Shown piece after piece: positions 17,348 through 25,050 of a DNA stretch of 64,000 nucleotides. The stretch is from contig OZ220734.1 of NCBI GenBank assembly GCA_965116945.1, positions 930,001 to 994,000 on the forward strand, in the 5' to 3' direction. A program made the position numbers and the translations under genes. A model generated the notes under the pieces. It worked only from the letters and a program-made list of their open reading frames with translations. It made no database searches and was not told where the DNA came from. This DNA is from Plut-88900 sp965116945 (GTDB lineage: Bacteria > Chloroflexota > Dehalococcoidia > Plut-88900). Numbering within the stretch: position 1 is the first letter of the stretch; each line of letters begins with the position of its first letter.

Positions 17348-18343
17348 TCACCCGGCGGGTGTCGCGCGCTTTTCTCGTTCGCGGAGGCTGAAGGGGGTCT
17401 GGATAGGCTGGATGACCTCGCGGGCGAGGGCCTCGATCTGGTCGAACCACATGGAGCCGGGGCAGGCTGGGCGCATGACGAACTTGGTTGCGCCCTTGTC
17501 GATGTACTGCTGCACCCGAGCCCTGATTTGATCGGGGTTTCCTACTGCAGATATGGCGTCGTCGGGCACGTCGGGCCTGCCGTGTAGGAAGGGTCTGGCG
17601 ATATCGAGGTCTCGGTCCCGGTTGTCGGTGAACAGGAAGGGAAGGTAGATGCCGAAATGGTCCTCAGGGACTTCCCGACCTGCCTCCGAGGCATAGGCCT
17701 TGATAGAACGAACGCCCTCATCTGCCTCCTCTACGGTGATGCTGGAGGAAAGCCAGCCGTCTCCGAGGGTTCCGGCCCGCTTGTAGGCGGCTTTCGAGCG
17801 GCCCCCGATCCAGATGGGAGGGCCCTCGGGGTGGGCGGGTTTGGGCGTGACGGAAATGTCCTCGACAGAGTAGTACTCGCCGTGGAAGGTGACGGACTCC
17901 TCTGTCCAGAGCCGTTTCATCAGGCGGATGGCTTCGTCTGTGCGGCGACCCCGACCCTTCTGCTCGATGCCCGTGGCCCGGAAGTCTTCGGAGGTCGGTG
18001 GGCCGATGCCTACGGCGGGCAGAAGCCGGCCACCGGAAAGCAGGTCCAGCGTGGCCAGTTCCTTGGCAAGGACGACCGGGTGTCGGACGGGGAGGACGAT
18101 GACGCTGGTGCCGAACATCATGTTCTTCATCCGGGAGGCCATGAAGGCCATGAAGGTCACCGGTTCCAGGATGTCGTCTGTGCCGGCGATGCGATCGCTG
18201 AGCCACAGTGAGTCGATGTCCAATTCTTCACAGCGGTCTACGAATTCGAAGACGGAGGCGGGTGTAATCGGGCCAAAGGGCCACGCGCCGAACCCTATGC
18301 CGATACGCACCTTCATGGGATTGCCGTTGTTCATGGAAGTCAT
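17348..18343 (-). CDS. LLM class flavin-dependent oxidoreductase
   Basis: A luciferase-like monooxygenase/F420- or FMN-dependent oxidoreductase. Family signs are GFGAWPFGPITPASVFEFV at the start, LWLSDRIAGTDDILEPVTFMAFMA, GTSVIVLPVRHPVVLAKELATLDLLSGGRL, GEYYSVEDISVTPKPAHP and PPIWIGGRSKAAYKRAG. The TIM-barrel fold binds reduced flavin; cofactor and substrate cannot be told apart here. An ATG at 18373 overlaps a TATAAT, so the ATG at 18343 after GGAG is preferred; ATG 18316 is also possible. Confidence 0.85.
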   Translation of the reverse strand: MTSMNNGNPMKVRIGIGFGAWPFGPITPASVFEFVDRCEELDIDSLWLSDRIAGTDDILEPVTFMAFMASRMKNMMFGTSVIVLPVRHPVVLAKELATLDLLSGGRLLPAVGIGPPTSEDFRATGIEQKGRGRRTDEAIRLMKRLWTEESVTFHGEYYSVEDISVTPKPAHPEGPPIWIGGRSKAAYKRAGTLGDGWLSSSITVEEADEGVRSIKAYASEAGREVPEDHFGIYLPFLFTDNRDRDLDIARPFLHGRPDVPDDAISAVGNPDQIRARVQQYIDKGATKFVMRPACPGSMWFDQIEALAREVIQPIQTPFSLREREKRATPAG

Positions 18344-18421
18344 GTCGGGAGGGCTCCGACGGGGATTATACATGAGGGTGTGGGGAGAAGCGCGGCTGTT
18401 CAGCAGGACGCGTGAACTCCT

Positions 18422-18462
18422 CCTCGCTCATACTTCCACGGAGCTTATCACGAGCGGTCCCA
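18422..18462. repeat. REP-like intergenic palindrome, copy 2
   Basis: CTCGCTCATACTTCCACGG...CACGAGCGG, a CGCTC/GAGCG-ended imperfect palindrome of the window-wide family. Confidence 0.6.
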
Positions 18463-18622
18463 CACCGGGGAAGGCATACCCGGGCCTCCATGTCGATACC
18501 TACGTGTTAAACTATTGATAAGAAATTCACAAATATATGTCAGCCATCAATTGAATTCCCATTCCAATAGCCCATAACCGCCACGGCACTGAAACATAGG
18601 ACTGAAATCCGGGAGTACCCAG

Positions 18623-21600
18623 GTGACCTTTCTAACATCCTTTGCGCTGCGCCGCCCGACCGTTACGCTACTGACCATTATTCTGGTACTGACCGGCGGG
18701 GTGTTCTCATACCGCTCCATGCAAGTCGAACTGTTCCCGCAGATCGAGTTTCCGCTGGTCACCGTTATCGCATCCTACCCGTCCGCCGACCCGGAAGCCG
18801 TGGTGCGAGACGTGACGGACCCCATCGAGCGGGCAATCTCAGGGGCGGACGGACTGGAGACCGTGCAGTCCTCATCGGCAGAAGGTCGGGCGACAGTCTT
18901 TGCCACCTTTACCTACGGGACGGATATGGCCGAGGCAGAGGCATACGTCGAGAGCGCGCTTAACGGCGTGACTTTCCCGCCCGCTGTTGATGATCCTGAG
19001 GTGGGCCGCTTCAACCCCGACGCCTTTCCGGTGATCCAGTTCGGTGTGATTTCAGACAGGCCTCTCATTGAGGTCCAGGATGTGGTGCAGGACCTAATCA
19101 TCCCTGAGATCGAGAAGATAGAGGGCGTTGCGGACGTCCAGGTAGTGGGTGACGTGGACCGCAACTTCATCGTGGCCGTTGACCTGGAGAAGATGTCGGC
19201 CGAAGGCGTTTCCATGTTCCAGGTCTCCACAGTCCTGCGGGAGAACAACGTGACTCTCCCTGCCGGGCTGCTGTTCGACGGGAACCAGGCGGTGATTGCC
19301 AAGACAACGCACACGCTGGAGTCGGTGGACGAGTTGAAGAGCCTGGTGGTTGGAGGTAACGCGTCGGGGCCCGTGCGCCTGTCCGATGTGGCGGAGGTCT
19401 CATTCGGGACGGGGGCACCGTCCAACATCTCCCGCACCAACGGAAAGCCGGGGCTCTTTATAAGCGTGACCAAGGAGCCCGAGGCCAACACCGTGGACGT
19501 CACGGGCGGAGTGACCGACTTTATCGATGGAGTTCAAGGCATCCCCGGGGACGTCGACATCATCGTCGTGACGGACCAGGGCCCCGAGATCCAGGACCAG
19601 ATCGACAACCTGCTGCGGGAGGCGCTGTTTGGTTTCCTGTTTGCCGTGTCGGTGGTATTCGCATTCATGCTTACCATCCGCCCGACATTCGTGCAGGGTT
19701 TCTTCAACACCCTGCGCCCGACCGTTGTCATTGCTCTATCCATACCCCTGAGCGTTTTCACGGGCATCCTACTGATGAACTGGCAGGACATGACCCTGAA
19801 CTTCATGACCCTGGGCGGCCTGGCGATATCCGTGGGCCGTGTGGTCGACGATTCGATCGTGGTATTGGAGAACGTGTACAGGCACATACAGGGGGGCCGG
19901 GAGCGGTGGAGGGCTGCGATGGAGGCGACGAAGGAGGTCGGGCCTGCGATTTTCGCATCTACGATGACCACGGTGGTCGTGTTCGTGCCGCTGGGTTTCA
20001 TTGAAGGGTTGGTCGGGGCATTCTTCCTGCCCTTCGCCCTGACTGTCAGCTTTGCTCTGGTGGCTTCGCTGCTGGTAGCGCTGACGGCAGTGCCGGTGCT
20101 GGGTGCATTCCTGCTGCGCCCCGGCGATCTGCCCGAGGGAGCGGGGGACGAGGGAGAGATCCCTATGCAGGAGACCTGGTTGCAGCGGACTTACCTGACC
20201 ATCCTTAAATGGGCGTTGGGCCACAGGATCGTGACGCTGGCAGCAGCCGTGGTAATCACCATAGGAAGCCTGGGCCTGATGGCTAACATCCCGGTCAACC
20301 TCTTCGGAGGAAGCGGCGATCGCTTCTTGCAGATCCAACTAAGTGTCCCCCCCGGCTCAGGTGTGGAGCGCACGGTGGAGGCTGTTGCCGAATTGGAGGG
20401 TCGGGTAAGCGAGCTATCGGATGTATACACGGTAAGCATAGGGGGAAGCGATTTCTCGGGTCCGGGGACAGGGGATAACCCCGCTGCAGGACTGCAGCAG
20501 GCCAGTTTCTTCGTACGGCTTTCCGACGATGCCCCGGAGGGAATAGCCGAGACATTGAGGAGCGAATTCGAAAAGCCGGGGCAAACGCTCCGCATTTCGG
20601 AAATCTCGGATGGACCCCCGACGGGGGGCGTTGAGATCTTCATCACGGGCCCCAACTACGGCGATATAGCCGAGGTTACCGAGGAGCTTTCCGATTCCAT
20701 CGCAACCATAGAAGGTGTTGTGAATCTTGACAGCGACGTTGCGCAAGCCAGGACGGAGGTCGCTGTGGAAGTCAACCCCGAGAAAGCGGGCCAAATCGGC
20801 CTGACTACCAGGCAGGTCGCAATTCAGTTGAGCCAGTACACCATCGGCCAGCGGGTGACCTCTATCGACGTGGATGGAGAAGCCGTGGACGTGATCCTCA
20901 CCGGCGATCCCCAGGCCGTGGGTAGCGTCGATCAACTCGGTTCGCTGATGATAGTCGGGCCACTGGGCGCGGCGCCCCTGGGTGAATTGGCCGAGCAGGT
21001 TATGCGGGAAGGCCCCGTGTCGATCAGCCGGACTGATGGGCAGAGGTCGGCGAGCCTTACGGCAGACATCGTTGCGGACGATACTCAGGCGGTGGGTGTC
21101 ATCGTAGACGAGAAGATCGACGCCCTGGACCTGCCACCGGGTGTCGAGGTGAACAGCGGCGGCATCTTCGCCGACATTGAGGAAGGCTTCCGGGCCATCT
21201 TCACGGCCATGGCGATAGGCATTGTGTTGGTTTACTTGGTAATGGTGGCCGCACTGGGAAGCCTTAGAGACCCGTTTGTCATTATCCTGACCTTGCCCCT
21301 GGCCTTGGTAGGTGTAATGCTGGCGCTGACAATCACGGACAGGGGGCTCGGGCTTCCGGCGTTGATGGGTGTGCTACTCCTGATCGGGATAGTGGTAACC
21401 AACGCCATTGTGCTGATAGCGTTCGTGGAGCAGCAAAGGGCTCGGGGAATGGCGATACACGATGCCCTGATATCCGGGGCCCGGGTGAGGCTGCGACCCA
21501 TCCTGATGACCGCGCTGACCACTAGCTTTGCCCTACTGCCCCTGGCGGTGGCGTCCGAAGGCAGCGGAGGCATAATCAGCGCCGAGCTGGCCACTGTTGT

Positions 21601-21757
21601 CATCGGGGGGCTAATCAGCTCAACGGCCCTGACACTGGTTGTTCTGCCAATCGTCTACATGCTCTTCAACGACAGCATTCCGAGGCTGTTGAACAGAATC
21701 ATTCGACGGTCGGGAGGGGAGGCTACCCCATCGCCAGAGCCAGCTGTTTTGGAATAG
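18623..21757 (+). CDS. RND family efflux transporter permease
   Basis: A 1044-residue AcrB/MexB-type proton-driven exporter of the HAE1 kind. It begins with a membrane segment (TFLTSFALRRPTVTLLTII) and YPSADPEAVVRDVTDPIERAI of the porter domain. The proton-relay pair is in GGLAISVGRVVDDSIVVLENVYRH (TM4). A second half repeats the layout, with TM segments near 325-500 and 860-1030. The start is GTG after GGGAG. No membrane-fusion or outer-membrane partner gene is adjacent, and a terminator follows the gene, so it may act alone or with partners elsewhere. Confidence 0.92.
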   Translation: MTFLTSFALRRPTVTLLTIILVLTGGVFSYRSMQVELFPQIEFPLVTVIASYPSADPEAVVRDVTDPIERAISGADGLETVQSSSAEGRATVFATFTYGTDMAEAEAYVESALNGVTFPPAVDDPEVGRFNPDAFPVIQFGVISDRPLIEVQDVVQDLIIPEIEKIEGVADVQVVGDVDRNFIVAVDLEKMSAEGVSMFQVSTVLRENNVTLPAGLLFDGNQAVIAKTTHTLESVDELKSLVVGGNASGPVRLSDVAEVSFGTGAPSNISRTNGKPGLFISVTKEPEANTVDVTGGVTDFIDGVQGIPGDVDIIVVTDQGPEIQDQIDNLLREALFGFLFAVSVVFAFMLTIRPTFVQGFFNTLRPTVVIALSIPLSVFTGILLMNWQDMTLNFMTLGGLAISVGRVVDDSIVVLENVYRHIQGGRERWRAAMEATKEVGPAIFASTMTTVVVFVPLGFIEGLVGAFFLPFALTVSFALVASLLVALTAVPVLGAFLLRPGDLPEGAGDEGEIPMQETWLQRTYLTILKWALGHRIVTLAAAVVITIGSLGLMANIPVNLFGGSGDRFLQIQLSVPPGSGVERTVEAVAELEGRVSELSDVYTVSIGGSDFSGPGTGDNPAAGLQQASFFVRLSDDAPEGIAETLRSEFEKPGQTLRISEISDGPPTGGVEIFITGPNYGDIAEVTEELSDSIATIEGVVNLDSDVAQARTEVAVEVNPEKAGQIGLTTRQVAIQLSQYTIGQRVTSIDVDGEAVDVILTGDPQAVGSVDQLGSLMIVGPLGAAPLGELAEQVMREGPVSISRTDGQRSASLTADIVADDTQAVGVIVDEKIDALDLPPGVEVNSGGIFADIEEGFRAIFTAMAIGIVLVYLVMVAALGSLRDPFVIILTLPLALVGVMLALTITDRGLGLPALMGVLLLIGIVVTNAIVLIAFVEQQRARGMAIHDALISGARVRLRPILMTALTTSFALLPLAVASEGSGGIISAELATVVIGGLISSTALTLVVLPIVYMLFNDSIPRLLNRIIRRSGGEATPSPEPAVLE

Positions 21758-21804
21758 AAGGAGGTCTAGTATACCTAAGCCCCCGAGCGCGGTATCAGAT
21801 AAAG

Positions 21805-21833
21805 TTGACAGACAGATAGGCCTGGCATAAGGT
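21805..21833 (+). promoter_or_regulatory. Candidate promoter before the sugar dehydrogenase gene
   Basis: TTGACA (21805-21810), 17 bases, then TAAGGT (21828-21833). If used, the following hairpin would lie in the leader. Confidence 0.35.
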
Positions 21834-21873
21834 TGAATACGTACCCCCTCTGTTCGCTTCGGCGGCAGAGCGC

Positions 21874-21904
21874 AAGGCTGCCGAAAGGCAGCCTTAGCTT
21901 TTAT
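21874..21904 (+). terminator. Intrinsic terminator
   Basis: AAGGCTGCC (21874-21882), GAAA tetraloop, GGCAGCCTT (21887-21895), then AGCTTTTAT. It ends the RND transcript, or attenuates one starting at 21840. Confidence 0.75.
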
Positions 21905-21927
21905 CTGGACGTATTCACCCATAAGTC

Positions 21928-23076
21928 ATGATCAAAGCTCGGCCGTGCATACTCATCGCCCTCTTTCTCGTAGTGGGGATGGGCGCGGTGAGGTGTGGGG
22001 TGGAGACCCCAACACCGACTCAGATCCCGGAGCCGACCGAGGTGGCCTCAGCTATTGACGAGTCAGTGGAGAGTGAAGTTGAGGGCCTGGTGGCGGGTGG
22101 GGCGGGGCTGGCGGTCCCTCCGGGGTTCGGGGCGAACGTGTACTTCCTCGGGCTTTCCAACCCGACCAGCATTGCGGTGTCGGAGGACGGGACAGTTTTT
22201 GTGAGCGAGCAGGATGGGGCCATTGCAGCCCTGACGGATGACGACGCTGACGGGACGGCGGACTCGGTGAGGCTCTACGCTCGGGGCTTTGCCGCCCCCC
22301 TCGGTCTGCTTCACCACGATGACACCCTATATGTTTCGCACCGGGGGTCGGTGACGGCGCTGAGAGACACGGACGGGGATGGGGAGGTTGATGAGATCGA
22401 CACTATAGTCTCGGACCTGCCGGTGGGGATACACCAGAACAACGGCCTGGCCCTCGGGCCCGACGGCAAGATGTACCTGACCCTGGGGTCGACGTGCAAC
22501 GCGTGTCGGGAAAGAAGCGAACTCAGCGCATCGATTCTCCAACTAAACCGCGATGGTTCGGATATGCGAGTCTTTTCATCGGGGCTTCGTAATGTCTATG
22601 ACATCGCCTTTCACCCCGAGGACGGCGCGCTGTTCGGGGCTGACAACGGCAGGGATGAGTTGGACCTGCATGTCCCAGAGGAGCTGAACCTGCTGATCGA
22701 TGGCGGTGACTACGGCTGGCCCGACTGCTGGGGCAACGGCCAGGGCTCCAACTGCGAGGGGACTCTTTCCCCGGTTGTCGAGATGCAGGAGCGCTCCTCG
22801 GCGAATGGGCTAGTCTTCTACACTGGATCCATGTTCCCGGATGAGTACGCTAACGACCTGTTCATAGTGCAGTGGGGATCGCATCTCCGGGACACGGGGC
22901 GGAAGGTAGTGCGGGTGGAACTGGAGAGAGACGGGGAAAGATACCGGGCGGAGGTATCGGACTTTGCGTTCGGGATAGACAGGCCGCTGGACATAGCGCA
23001 GGCGTCGGACGGGTCATTGCTGGTGGCCGACCACGGGAGCGGCACAATCTATCGCATCTACTGGAAGGGGCAATAG
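21928..23076 (+). CDS. PQQ-dependent sugar dehydrogenase-like beta-propeller lipoprotein
   Basis: The N-terminus is a lipoprotein signal ending in AVRC (Cys23) with a short Thr/Pro linker. The rest resembles the glucose/sorbosone dehydrogenase propeller: NPTSIAVSEDGTVFVSEQDGAIAAL, NNGLALGPDGKMYLTLGS, SSGLRNVYDIAFHPEDGALFGADNGRDE and DGGDYGWPDCWG. DTDGDGEVDEID looks like a calcium-binding loop. The CNACRER region carries two Cys. It is outward-facing and membrane-anchored. The true substrate and whether PQQ is used are not shown by the sequence. It ends 3 bases before the next gene. Confidence 0.82.
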   Translation: MIKARPCILIALFLVVGMGAVRCGVETPTPTQIPEPTEVASAIDESVESEVEGLVAGGAGLAVPPGFGANVYFLGLSNPTSIAVSEDGTVFVSEQDGAIAALTDDDADGTADSVRLYARGFAAPLGLLHHDDTLYVSHRGSVTALRDTDGDGEVDEIDTIVSDLPVGIHQNNGLALGPDGKMYLTLGSTCNACRERSELSASILQLNRDGSDMRVFSSGLRNVYDIAFHPEDGALFGADNGRDELDLHVPEELNLLIDGGDYGWPDCWGNGQGSNCEGTLSPVVEMQERSSANGLVFYTGSMFPDEYANDLFIVQWGSHLRDTGRKVVRVELERDGERYRAEVSDFAFGIDRPLDIAQASDGSLLVADHGSGTIYRIYWKGQ

Positions 23077-23079
23077 GGG

Positions 23080-23883
23080 ATGAGTGGCGAAACATACGAG
23101 GTCAAGCCAATCGGGAGGGTGGTGTCGGGCGTCGGGGAGGGGGATGAGATGCCCATCGACGGAGTGCCTGCATCCATCGAGGTATTCCCGGAGTACGAGG
23201 CCGGACTTTCGGGAATCGAGTGGAACACCCACCTGATCATCCTGGGGTGGTTCCACAGGGCGGACAGGGAGAGGTTGACGGTGTCGAGGCACGGGGGCCG
23301 GGAGAGAGGGGTATTCGGGATGAGGTCGCCGGGAAGGCCGAACCCCGTGGGGCTAACCTCGGCGCGGGTACTGGGTGTCGAGGGCCGGGTGGTGAAGCTG
23401 GACAGGCTGGACATGATAGACGGCACCCCGGTCGTCGACATCAAGCGGTACTCACCGGGCTGGGACTCGATTTTTTCGGCGAGGACGGCCCGGGACACGG
23501 AGCACCCCGGGGGACGAAACCGGGAGTCGTTCCTGCGGGACATGCTGTTCGAGGCGGAGAATTTTCACGGGGAGCGGAGCGTTGGCGCGGCCCTCGGGGC
23601 GAGGATGGTGGACCATGCGATCCATCACTGGGGCATCGCCAAGAAGGATCCAGACCTGAAGGTCACCTGGGGCCCCGACGGCAGCATCAACGACGGCCTA
23701 CAGGCCATAACAGGCGCGACATCGGGGAACGGGCGGCTGCATGTCGGGTCCAGTGAGGATTACGTGCTTTCCTGGCAGGGCAGGGAGCTGAGATTCAGGC
23801 CTCGGGGGGAGGGGTTGGGGGTGGAGGAGGTATTGGGTGCTGAGCTTGGGGAGGTGCTGGGGGTGGATCACTCTTCCGCATGA
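23080..23883 (+). CDS. TrmO-type tRNA methyltransferase domain fused to an FmdE-like domain
   Basis: Residues 1 to about 140 form a TsaA/TrmO domain, which in relatives N6-methylates threonylcarbamoyl-adenosine 37 in tRNA: YEVKPIGRV, GMRSPGRPNPVGLTSARVLGVEG and DGTPVVDIKRYSP are the signatures. Residues from about 150 resemble subunit E of formylmethanofuran dehydrogenase (FmdE): FHGERSVGAALGARMVDHAI, then GLQAITGATSGNGRLHV. The Cys expected in the FmdE motif (HGHxCPG) is replaced (HGERSVG), so metal binding is doubtful. It starts 3 bases after the sugar dehydrogenase. Domain names are inferred from motifs. Confidence 0.75.
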   Translation: MSGETYEVKPIGRVVSGVGEGDEMPIDGVPASIEVFPEYEAGLSGIEWNTHLIILGWFHRADRERLTVSRHGGRERGVFGMRSPGRPNPVGLTSARVLGVEGRVVKLDRLDMIDGTPVVDIKRYSPGWDSIFSARTARDTEHPGGRNRESFLRDMLFEAENFHGERSVGAALGARMVDHAIHHWGIAKKDPDLKVTWGPDGSINDGLQAITGATSGNGRLHVGSSEDYVLSWQGRELRFRPRGEGLGVEEVLGAELGEVLGVDHSSA

Positions 23884-23970
23884 CCACCCATCAGTTCGCT
23901 AACTTTAGGCTTAGTCAAAGGGTAGAGCGGGTATTGCCGATCTGGACGCTTTACGGAACGTGGGCCTCCC

Positions 23971-24011
23971 CTCCGCTCATACTTCGACGGGGCTCAGCAC
24001 GAGCGGCCCCC
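23971..24011. repeat. REP-like intergenic palindrome, copy 3
   Basis: CCGCTCATACTTCGACGG...CAGCACGAGCGG, with CCGCTC/GAGCGG ends; a clear copy of the family. Confidence 0.65.
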
Positions 24012-24044
24012 TCCCATCCCGGTCACTGTGGAGCTTCAGTCAGG

Positions 24045-24944
24045 TCAGTCAATGAGCGTCATCGGTAGACCCGACATCTGCCCCACCCTCCCCCGAGCAT
24101 GCTCAACATACACCGGGTTGATTTCATAGCCGACATAGTGCCGGTCGGCCTCCACAGCCGCCTCCGCCGTCGTGCCCGACCCCATGAACGGGTCCAGCAC
24201 GATGTCCCCTTTGAACGAGTAGAGGTTGATCAGCCTCAGTGGCAGTTCCAGGGGGAAGGGGGCGGGGTGGTTGGCCTTCCTCGCGCTGGCCGCGGGAAAG
24301 CGCCAGATGCTCTTGGTGTACTCCAGGAACTCGTCGCGGCCCACGCTGTTCTCACCCGTGACCCGACGCTTATAAGCATCCTTGCAGAAGACCAGTATGT
24401 ACTCATGGACGTCCCTTAGGACCGGGTTGCTGGCTGACCTCCAGCTGCCCCAGGCGCAGGACGAGCCCGCGCTGGCGCCCTTGTCCCAGATAATCTCGCC
24501 GCGCATCTGAAAGCCGACCTCCCTTGCGATGTCCATGATGTCGACGTGGAGGGGTAGGTAGGGTGTCCGGCCCACGTTGGCAATGTTCACGCAAGCTCGG
24601 CCTCCCTCCACCAACACCCGGTACGTCTCGCCCAGCACGTCCGAGAGCAGGGCCCGGTACTCGGACAGGGAAAGATCGTCGTCGTAGTCCTTGCCGACAT
24701 TGTACGGCGGCGAAGTGATCATCAGGTGGACGGAGCTATCGGGGAGGTGGTGCATGTTGCGGGCGTCGGCGCAGCGGATGACGTCGAGATGGTCGGGGGT
24801 GTTCTCGACGTACTCCGTCGACTCCCGGGCGCCGTTCCGCCGGCCATCGTAGAGGCGCTTGTTGTAGAAGGGCCGGGAGTCGTGGCCCTCTCGGGCCACG
24901 GTGCCGAAGGAGGATGTCTTGCTGCGTTTGGGGTTGGTCGGCAT
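24045..24944 (-). CDS. Site-specific DNA methyltransferase (N4-cytosine/N6-adenine, beta-type order)
   Basis: The catalytic motif IV is TSPPYNVGKDYDD near residue 80, and the AdoMet motif I, DPFMGSGTTAEAAVEADRHYVGYEINP, comes near the C-terminus. That order is the beta class. The SPPY form is commonest in N4-cytosine enzymes. The recognition region between holds WDKGASAGSSCAWGSW and KSIWRFPAAS. No restriction endonuclease gene is adjacent, so it is an orphan. It appears to start leaderless: TAGAAT lies 6 bases before the ATG. Confidence 0.88.
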   Translation of the reverse strand: MPTNPKRSKTSSFGTVAREGHDSRPFYNKRLYDGRRNGARESTEYVENTPDHLDVIRCADARNMHHLPDSSVHLMITSPPYNVGKDYDDDLSLSEYRALLSDVLGETYRVLVEGGRACVNIANVGRTPYLPLHVDIMDIAREVGFQMRGEIIWDKGASAGSSCAWGSWRSASNPVLRDVHEYILVFCKDAYKRRVTGENSVGRDEFLEYTKSIWRFPAASARKANHPAPFPLELPLRLINLYSFKGDIVLDPFMGSGTTAEAAVEADRHYVGYEINPVYVEHARGRVGQMSGLPMTLID

Positions 24945-24950
24945 GGGGTC

Positions 24951-24956
24951 ATTCTA
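24951..24956 (-). promoter_or_regulatory. -10 box for the methyltransferase, leaderless spacing
   Basis: TAGAAT on the minus strand ends 6 bases before the ATG, the same spacing as in hpt and the UvrD-like gene. No good -35 was found. Confidence 0.4.
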
Positions 24957-24997
24957 AGCCTAAGCAGGTGTGTCCGCTACAGTAGATGACTTCCACC

Positions 24998-25038
24998 CCC
25001 CGCTCGACCCTTCGAGGGCCTCAGCACGAGCGGCCCCT
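24998..25038. repeat. REP-like intergenic palindrome, copy 4
   Basis: CCCGCTCGACCCTTCGAGG...CAGCACGAGCGGCCCC; between convergent or tail-to-head gene ends like other copies. Confidence 0.65.
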
Positions 25039-25050
25039 CCCGCCTGATTC

